NCBI GenBank assembly: GCA_019677205.1
Contig: JAAMXY010000075.1
Span: 3,473 to 27,253 of the forward strand
DNA: 23,781 nucleotides
From: Pinguiococcus pyrenoidosus
Taxonomy: Eukaryota > Sar > Pinguiophyceae > Pinguiochrysidales > Pinguiochrysidaceae
Reading direction: 5' to 3'
The translations under genes and the position numbers were made by a program. The notes under the pieces are model-generated. The model was not told the origin of the DNA. It was given only the letters and a program-made list of their open reading frames with translations, and did not search any database. Shown here piece after piece: positions 17,521-23,781 of this stretch; the first letter of the stretch is position 1, and each line of letters starts with the position of its first letter.

Positions 17521-19476
17521 CCCACAACTTGATCCTGCCATCCCAGCCAGCAGAAGCGACCCAGCTCGGCTCCAAGGGATGCCACTGCGCATCCATGCAG
17601 ACTCCCCGGTCTGCAGATCCGTCGTGGGCTCGAATGCGTTTCACGTTCTTGGAGCTCCGGAAGTCGTAAAACATCATGCGCCCTTCGCCGTCCCCGCTGG
17701 CGAGGAACTTGCCATTGGGGCTGAAGCTGAGCCCGATGCTGTATCCTGCGTTCACTAATCCCTTGAAGGATTTCCGACCTACGGCCTTGAACTTGGGCGT
17801 GGCCTGGTACACCACGATGCTGTTGTCCATCGACTGTCCGACCCAGAAGGACCCGCTCGGATGGAGGCAGGTCGAGTGGATGGCGTGCATGTTGGGCTCA
17901 TTGATGTATTTCATCGGCACTGGCAGGCCCCACTCCCACACGAGGATCTTCTTGTCATCTGACGTGCTGATGAAGCGCTTGTTCCCGTCGACGTAGCAGA
18001 CCGAGTTCACCGCCTCGAGATGGTAGTCGTACTCCTGGACGATGTCTCCACTATTTACATCATACTGCACCACCTTGTTGTCACTGCAGGCCGCGAGGAA
18101 GTTGTGCGTGTCCTCCGGGTGGATCCGCACCGTGTAAGCCATCTTGCGGTTCGTGAAGGTCGAAACGCACTGGCCCGTCTCCACGTCCCAGAGCCGGATG
18201 AAGCGGTCGAAGGAGGTCGTGAGGAACTTGGTTCCGTCCGGGCTAAAATCTATGTCCTTGATACCGAGGCTGTGGCCGCTGTAGGTCCGCATGCAGCGCC
18301 GGTCGTTGTAAACGTCCCAGATCTTGGCGGTGCCATCCATGGAGCAGGAGAGCAAAAGATGCCCATACTGCGGAAGCCAGCGGATCTTGTTGACTCCCTT
18401 CGTATGCCCCGTCCACGTGTGCACGATCTTCTTCGGCAGATAGCAGGGGTGCTCCCCCTCTGGATCCGCGCGCAAGCCCGTCGGGGGCGTCGTCCAGCTG
18501 CGTCCCTGAGGTGTACCAAGATAGATGACGCCACAAGGCACCACAAGGTGAGAGTTCCAAGGAAGGAAGCGGTGAGCGGCGGCGCCCCTTGCTCTGCTTG
18601 CTTTGGCTCCCTGTCATGCGGACTCACCTGATAGTCTCTCTCGTTATCACCGTGGAACACACTTTGCGGTGCCGCGGCTTGCGTGTGCCGGTTGTGCCGT
18701 GGCGGAAGAAGGCCTCCGCGCTTGCGCTCCACCATGGCATCGTAGTCCTCCTCCGCAGTCCGCCCTGGCTGCGGCTCGACAGCTTCGCCCGCTTGCTCCT
18801 CAGACGTGGCCTCGGCCCGCACTGCCACGACATCCTCCCCCTCGGCCTCCTGGGCCCACGGGCCCAAGCTCGTCGGATCGTCGGCTTCCGCAAGGGCCGG
18901 CGGCAGCAGCGAGCCATCCGCCGCCCGCTCCGGCCGCCGTTTCTTCTTCTTCGCCACGCCCTGTTCCGGGCGCGGGCGCTTGGCGACTGCAGTGGCATCT
19001 CCCTGGAGGTGACCGTAGGCATCGATGGCGAAGCCCTGGTTGTTGAAGCTGTTGAACTGGCCTTCGAAGTCGTAGTTCTCCACCACCGCGGGTTCCAACA
19101 CAGCTCCAGTGGCCATGTTCTCCACGCCGTTCACCTCCACAGCCCTCTCCTTCTTGAATGGGTGCCTCGGCCCCGCTGTCGGCGCAGACATGAGCGCAGA
19201 GGGCAGATTCCGCTTGCTTTGCCCCATGAGAACTGCACTCAGCGCTTGAACGCCGGCCTTGGCGTCGCTGGCTTCACTGCTCGCGGACGCGCGCAGCGCC
19301 ACGCTGTAGTCCCCGGCCCTCCGGCGCTGCAGCGCATAGCTCGCAGAGTCCACCGCCGGTCGCGTATTCACGGCGCGAGATGGTCTGGCCAGAGCGCCAA
19401 CTGCGGCGCTCTGCTTCACGGGCTCTTCTTCTTCGCTGTCGTCGTCGGCTGAGCCATACTCCAGCAACGCCTGCAT
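17516..19476 (-). CDS. CDC40: PRP17 / CDC40 pre-mRNA splicing factor, WD40 protein, two exons
   Basis: Exons complement 18628..19476 and 17516..18505 join in frame (donor GTGAGT, acceptor CCTCAG) to 612 residues. PRP17 acts at the second catalytic step of splicing. The N-terminus MQALLEYGS with an acidic DDDSEEEE stretch, the VENYDFEGQFNSFNNQGFAIDAYGH region and the junction ERDYQGRSW are characteristic. Residues from about 310 form seven WD40 repeats, starting KKIVHTWTGHTKGVNKIRWLPQYGHLLLSCSMDG, and including KIWDV, FSPDGTKFLTTSFDRFIRLWD and the final GWDGRIKLWD. The family-typical CYLPKK precedes the first blade. The stop lies inside the last unit of the 18-base minisatellite. Its start is divergent from ATAD3 with about 306 bases between ATGs. 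Confidence 0.95.
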
Positions 19477-19782
19477 CGGCCCTCACCCGCGGCTGCTCGA
19501 AAGCCGCACAGAGGGGGGAATATATGCGCTGCGGAATGAGGCGCAAAAAGCGCCGATTTTCCACTCGAAACTGCGGATTTTTTGATCCGCAATTGGCGCC
19601 TTTGTGGAGGGCTGGCGTGATGCGCCCGCAGGTACGGGTGTCCCTCGTCGCGAAAGTGTTGTTTTCATGCTTCACGTGTGGCTGACGAGGCGCCAAAACC
19701 GCGTTCAGCGCAACTTCGACGCTTCGCGTCTCTGCACTTCAGCACCTCAAGCTGTGTGCATCTGCAGCCGCAGCAGATTGCC
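19477..19782. promoter_or_regulatory. Short divergent promoter region between PRP17 and ATAD3
   Basis: Only 306 bases separate the two start codons, so both promoters must be compact or shared. Visible elements are an AATATATG patch at 19519-19526 (about 45 bases before PRP17), an inverted repeat GGCGC-AAAAA-GCGCC at 19540-19554, an inverted repeat TGCGGAT-TTTTTG-ATCCGCA at 19572-19591, and TTGGCGCC at 19593-19600. Neither hairpin is followed by a run suggesting termination. The functions are inferred from position only. Confidence 0.45.
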
Positions 19783-22700
19783 ATGTTCAACGTGTTCGGA
19801 GGGCGAGATCCGCCCAACCCTGCCGAGAAGGCCTTAAACGACATGAAGCAAAGCGGCGACGGCGGCGACGGCAGCGGGGGCCCTTACAAAGGCGGTGGTT
19901 TCGACCCCACTGGCTTGGAAAGGGCGGCCAAAGCGGTACGTTGGCTCGCTGAAGCCCACGGGCGCTCAAAACGCCAGTGATCGGCTGTTGTTCGCTCGGC
20001 GAAGTTTCTGGAAGAGAGGCTCCACGAGACTTCGCCGGCGTGACAGCTGCTTCGAAGATGAGAAATGCAATCAAAATGGGTAATTTACGTCGGATCCGCC
20101 CATCTGGGTGCTGAAGAGATGGCTGTGGCTGAGAAGCGAAGAGCGTCGCGGCAGCAGTGGCGGCGAGAAGCGCGAAGATGCGGCGGCTGACATTCGGCGA
20201 TCTTCTTCGCGGCGCAGGCGAGAGAGCTGGAGAACAGCAAGTTCGCCAAAGAGGCCTTCAACATGACCATGAAGCAAGAAGAGACCAAGCAGGTGCAGAC
20301 CATGGCCTCGCTGCGAGCAAGGGCGTCTCCCGGTGATGCTGACCATGCCAGCGCTGCAGGTCCACATGAAGGAAAACATGCGGAAGTACGAGCTGCAGCA
20401 GGAGCAGATGGCTATTGAGAGGGTGCAACGCGAGGCCGAGGAATCGCGCCGTACGATCCAAGCGACCACCGAGGAGCAGAAAAAGCGAGAGGACTACCGA
20501 GACCAACTGGAGCGGCGCCGCCAAGTTGAGGTCCTGCAGGCGCAGAGGTGCGGTTTCCATCGAGCGTTGGGACACGTCGCCACGTCTTCTTGTGCTGATG
20601 CATCCCTTGCACCATCTCCCCTTCTGCTCCGCGTTGCGTAGGGATCTCGCGGAGCAAGAACGGGCGAAGCAGGAAGAGGCATTGAAACGGCAAGAGGCCA
20701 TCCGGCGGAAGACTCTGGAGTACGAAGCGGAGCTGCGACAGCAGGTACGCCTAGGATAGGGATGATTTGTGGAATGTAGAATGGCTCCTGCCAGTGAGGA
20801 TACGAAAACTCTCCTGTCTACATCCCTGAGAGAACCGGTGACGTCAAAAGAGCAACTCCCAAGGCCAAGGCCAGCAGACGGCCTTCAGAGGTCCTCCCGC
20901 GTCCAGATTCGTCACGCTTACGCCTTCTCGCTTCTTTCGTCGATGCGCTTCTAGACGGAAATGGCGCGAGTCAAGGCGGAGACGGAGGGCAGGATAGAGC
21001 AGGTACGCACTCTCCCATCGAAGGGCTTGTCCATGTTGACGTGCAAGGAAGTTCGGGAGCATGCCGAAGACGAATCATTGTATCATTCATGCGTGTCAGC
21101 TGAGGACGAAGTAGTTTCCGTTCACGATGACGCAAGCAACCCTAATCTTCTCTCCGAGGCATCGAAACTGGCACTGGAAACCATCTGAGATGCCGCAAAG
21201 GATCTTCTGATTCGTCACTAATGCCTGTTCGGTCCCGTCAATATCCCACAGGAACGCAAGAACTTCGACCTGCGGATCAAGGAGCTTCAGACCAGCGCCA
21301 AAGAGTACCGGGAGACGACTCTGGAAAGCATCAAGGTAATCCTTGGTTTCTGTGGGGCTGCTGCGTGGCCTTGGGCGGAAGGGCCACGTCGCCCGTCGCT
21401 CCCTCGCTCTCTTTTCGCGGACGGGCTGTGAAGACCGAACCTGACGATATCTGAAGCATTCTGATGTCAATTACTTTCCAATCCTTTTCGCCGAGCCCGG
21501 ACCCATGCGATTGATTTATTGGGTGCCTTCCTCTGATACGAACGACTTGTCTGGTTCGGCTAACCCCCCCGCCCGACTATCTTCCGTTCCTCTCCGTTGA
21601 TCCGCTTGCACAGCTTGCGGGGCAAACGATCGGCAGCGGCATCAGCGAGTTTCTGAACGACCGCGAGAAGATGACGGCAGCTGTTGGAACGACCGTGGCC
21701 ATCGCCTTCGGCATCTATGCTGCGCGGGTACGTGAAACAGCCTAATGGCCCTCCCGCGAGCGTAGGAGCAGGTTACAGAGCATAGTGGCTTTCCTGAGTA
21801 GCCGTTGTGTCTTGAATGTCTGCGAAAGCATGCGCCGTGTTTATCAGCCCGGCGGCGTCTTGAGCAAGGCTGATCGAGTTAAACTAGTACGGCACACTCT
21901 CATCATGTGCGTTGCGTGTATCATCTAGTGGACGACTGGGATCACGGGACGCTTCATCGAGTCCCGGCTGGGGAAGCCAAGTCTCGTCAGGGAGACGAGC
22001 AGGATAAACTTCTTGAACCCGGTCAAAGCCCTCCGAGAAGCCCTGGTGGTCGGCGCCAATCGGAAGAGCGCAATGGAAGGGATCGTTCTGCAGCAGGAGA
22101 CGTCGAAGCGCCTGGACCGCATCGCGCAGACCACGAGGAACACCAAGGCGAACGGCGCGCCGTTTCGTCACCTGCTGCTGCATGGGCCTCCAGGTCTGGA
22201 CACGTCCACACCCATCCACACTTACACATGGGCGCCCTCGCACAACGGTTCTGGTGTGCCGCCATTGAGACTGATTCTGTCCTCCCGCTCAGGCACCGGA
22301 AAAACCATGTATGCTCGGCAGCTCGCAAGCCATTCTGGCATGGACTATGCGATCATGACGGGCGGCGACATCGGACCTTTGGGTGAGTGACCCGGTCGCA
22401 GCCCTGCTTGCAGCCTTGTCTTTCGGAACGAGGGGCGAAAGATGCGCTCCTTCCGCGTGCAATGACGACAATCAATCTATCCTGTGGGACTGAGGTTTGC
22501 ACCCGCTGCTGACAAGTAGATTGGCTGAGCGCACAAAGCACCTTCCTCGTGAAGCGCCCAGGGGATTCAAAGCATACTGGCACCAGTCTGAATGGGATTA
22601 GACCCCCAGCAGTCGTGTGGATTCAGTTTTTACTGGAATTACCGTATGATGGGCAGCGAAGCGAGTGCAACGGAAGCAGCCGCCCGAGAGATGCTTGGCA

Positions 22701-23686
22701 GCCTGTGTAACCACCCCGCAACTCTTCTTGTTTCCTTCCAGGCAAGGATGCGGTGACGGAGCTCCATCGCCTCTTCGACTGGTCGCAGAGCTCCCGGCGC
22801 GGCCTGCTGCTCTTTGTTGACGAAGCGGACGCCTTCCTGCGGCGTCGCCGCACCGAGCAGTTTTCGGAGGACGCTCGGAACGCTCTCAATGCCTTTCTGT
22901 ACCGCACCGGCACGGAGAGCGACAAGTTCATGATGGTCGTCGCCACGAACCAGCCGCAAGCCCTGGATGATGCGGTCACGGATCGTGTAGATGAGATCGG
23001 TAGGCAGGCGCCGTGAAGTTGCCAATGAACTGGTTGAGGGCCAGCGTCGATGACGCACGTCCTATCTTTGCTTTCGCGCAGTCGAAGTTGGATTGCCGGG
23101 CGTCGGTGAGCGTCTTTCGATGCTCAACCAGTACATGGAGGAATACCTGCTGAACCCGCCGAAGCGCACCGGTCTCTTCTCGGGCACTGCGACAGAGGTG
23201 CGTTTTCGTTGCGGCGTTGGGTTTGCGGGAGCGTCACTGCGTCTGTGAAGGAATTTTGTCTGAACCATCCCAGTGGGAGTAAAAGACTTCCGCGTGCGGA
23301 GACTAGGATAGCACGAGGCATTGTGCGAAGCTGAGACGTTTGACATCCCGATTTGCCGAGTGGCTGCGGCAATGCTTGTTCCACTTCTCCTGCTGATCTT
23401 TGTATGGTTTATGGTCTGTGATGCTCAGATCAAGGTCACCGGGATCACGGATGGCCACCTGGCACAAGTGGCGAAGGACACCGAGGGCTTTAGTGGTCGT
23501 GAAATCGCGAAGCTGGTCATTGCGTGGCAAGCGGCTGCGTACGGAACCGAGAATGCGGAACTGAATGTAGAGCTCATGAAGCAGGTTCTGAAAGAGCAGA
23601 AGGAAAGCCGGAGGATCAAGGCGGTGTGGGAATCCTCTGCCGGCAGCGCACAGGACGACTCTTCTGTGGGCAAAGCCAGCGCATAG
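19783..23686 (+). CDS. ATAD3: ATAD3 mitochondrial inner-membrane AAA+ ATPase, twelve exons
   Basis: Exons 19783..19935, 20218..20292, 20360..20547, 20642..20744, 20955..21002, 21252..21335, 21614..21727, 21929..22193, 22293..22382, 22742..22999, 23082..23197 and 23429..23686 join in frame to 583 residues, the family length. ATAD3 spans the mitochondrial inner membrane and is tied to nucleoid organisation, cristae and lipid transfer. Residues 52-215 form a coiled coil ([58 protein letters not shown]). A hydrophobic segment lies near 238-254. [18 protein letters not shown] leads into the AAA+ domain: Walker A GPPGTGKT (341-348, split by a phase-1 intron after the first base of its last Gly), [12 protein letters not shown], Walker B LLLFVDE (395-401), sensor ATNQP and an Arg-finger region DRVDE. 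The start at 19783 gives the MFNVFGG-type N-terminus. Introns take more than half of the gene. Confidence 0.95.
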
Positions 23687-23781
23687 CGGGCAGTCCCGCA
23701 AGCCTGCCCGGCCTTCAACTCAGTTTTGGTACGCAAGTGATAGGGGATTTGTGCTCAGGATCTTGTGCGAGTGGGAAAGGG

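Noticed and set aside
23303-23701. Minus-strand frame opposite the last ATAD3 exon
   Set aside because: It is a shadow frame. The plus-strand exon matches the ATAD3 C-terminus ([20 protein letters not shown]).
1-23781. tRNA or rRNA genes
   Set aside because: I scanned for a T-loop GTTCGA-type box in a tRNA context and for rRNA-like conserved blocks by eye and found none. A covariance-model search would be needed to exclude small structured RNAs.
1-23781. Transposons or retroelements
   Set aside because: No transposase, integrase or reverse-transcriptase motif and no paired terminal repeats were seen.

Overview
The window is nuclear DNA of a single-celled eukaryote. Coding sequence is GC-rich and broken by many short GT-AG introns, mostly 50-360 bases. 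Genes are packed on both strands with small gaps. The products are eukaryote-specific: a proteasome alpha subunit, a Rab11 GTPase, a Sec1/Munc18 protein, VPS11, PRP17, KIN17, ATAD3 and SDS22. No bacterial operon, CRISPR array, transposase, tRNA or rRNA was found. The lineage cannot be fixed from the sequence. A protist or alga with a compact, intron-bearing genome fits; fungi, animals and land plants fit less well.

Layout, left to right. Bases 1-416 hold no supported gene. On the minus strand follow an SRPBCC (START-like) protein (417-929), a tentative small one-membrane-span protein (1012-1319), and a three-exon gene (1424-4294) that fuses an N-terminal PH domain to a complete Sec1/Munc18 protein. 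A short sulfotransferase-like fragment lies on the plus strand (4731-5100). A three-exon gene for an unrecognised 144-residue membrane protein is on the minus strand (5327-5909). The proteasome alpha-1 gene (+, 6517-7602) converges on a four-exon Rab11 gene (-, 7802-8696). Rab11 is divergent from the leucine-rich SDS22/PP1 regulator (+, 9398-10606). A five-exon gene for a type I membrane protein resembling the V-ATPase accessory protein ATP6AP2 (+, 11001-12145) converges on KIN17 (-, 12328-13683). KIN17 is divergent from VPS11 (+, 14222-17388). VPS11 converges on the splicing factor PRP17 (-, 17516-19476), which is divergent from a twelve-exon ATAD3 gene (+, 19783-23686).

The genes do not form one pathway. 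Several belong to endomembrane traffic and organelle acidification (PH-SM protein, Rab11, VPS11, ATP6AP2-like). Others serve the nucleus (KIN17, PRP17), mitochondrial inner membrane (ATAD3), proteolysis (proteasome alpha 1) and phosphatase control (SDS22). This looks like ordinary housekeeping gene order, not a functional cluster.

The most notable points are the PH-Sec1/Munc18 fusion, a VPS11 whose RING has lost several zinc ligands, short tandem repeats that fill the gaps between convergent genes and several introns, and a frequent GT[A/G]CG form of the splice donor. Exon joins were worked out by hand from splice signals, reading frame and family similarity; every join given keeps the frame.
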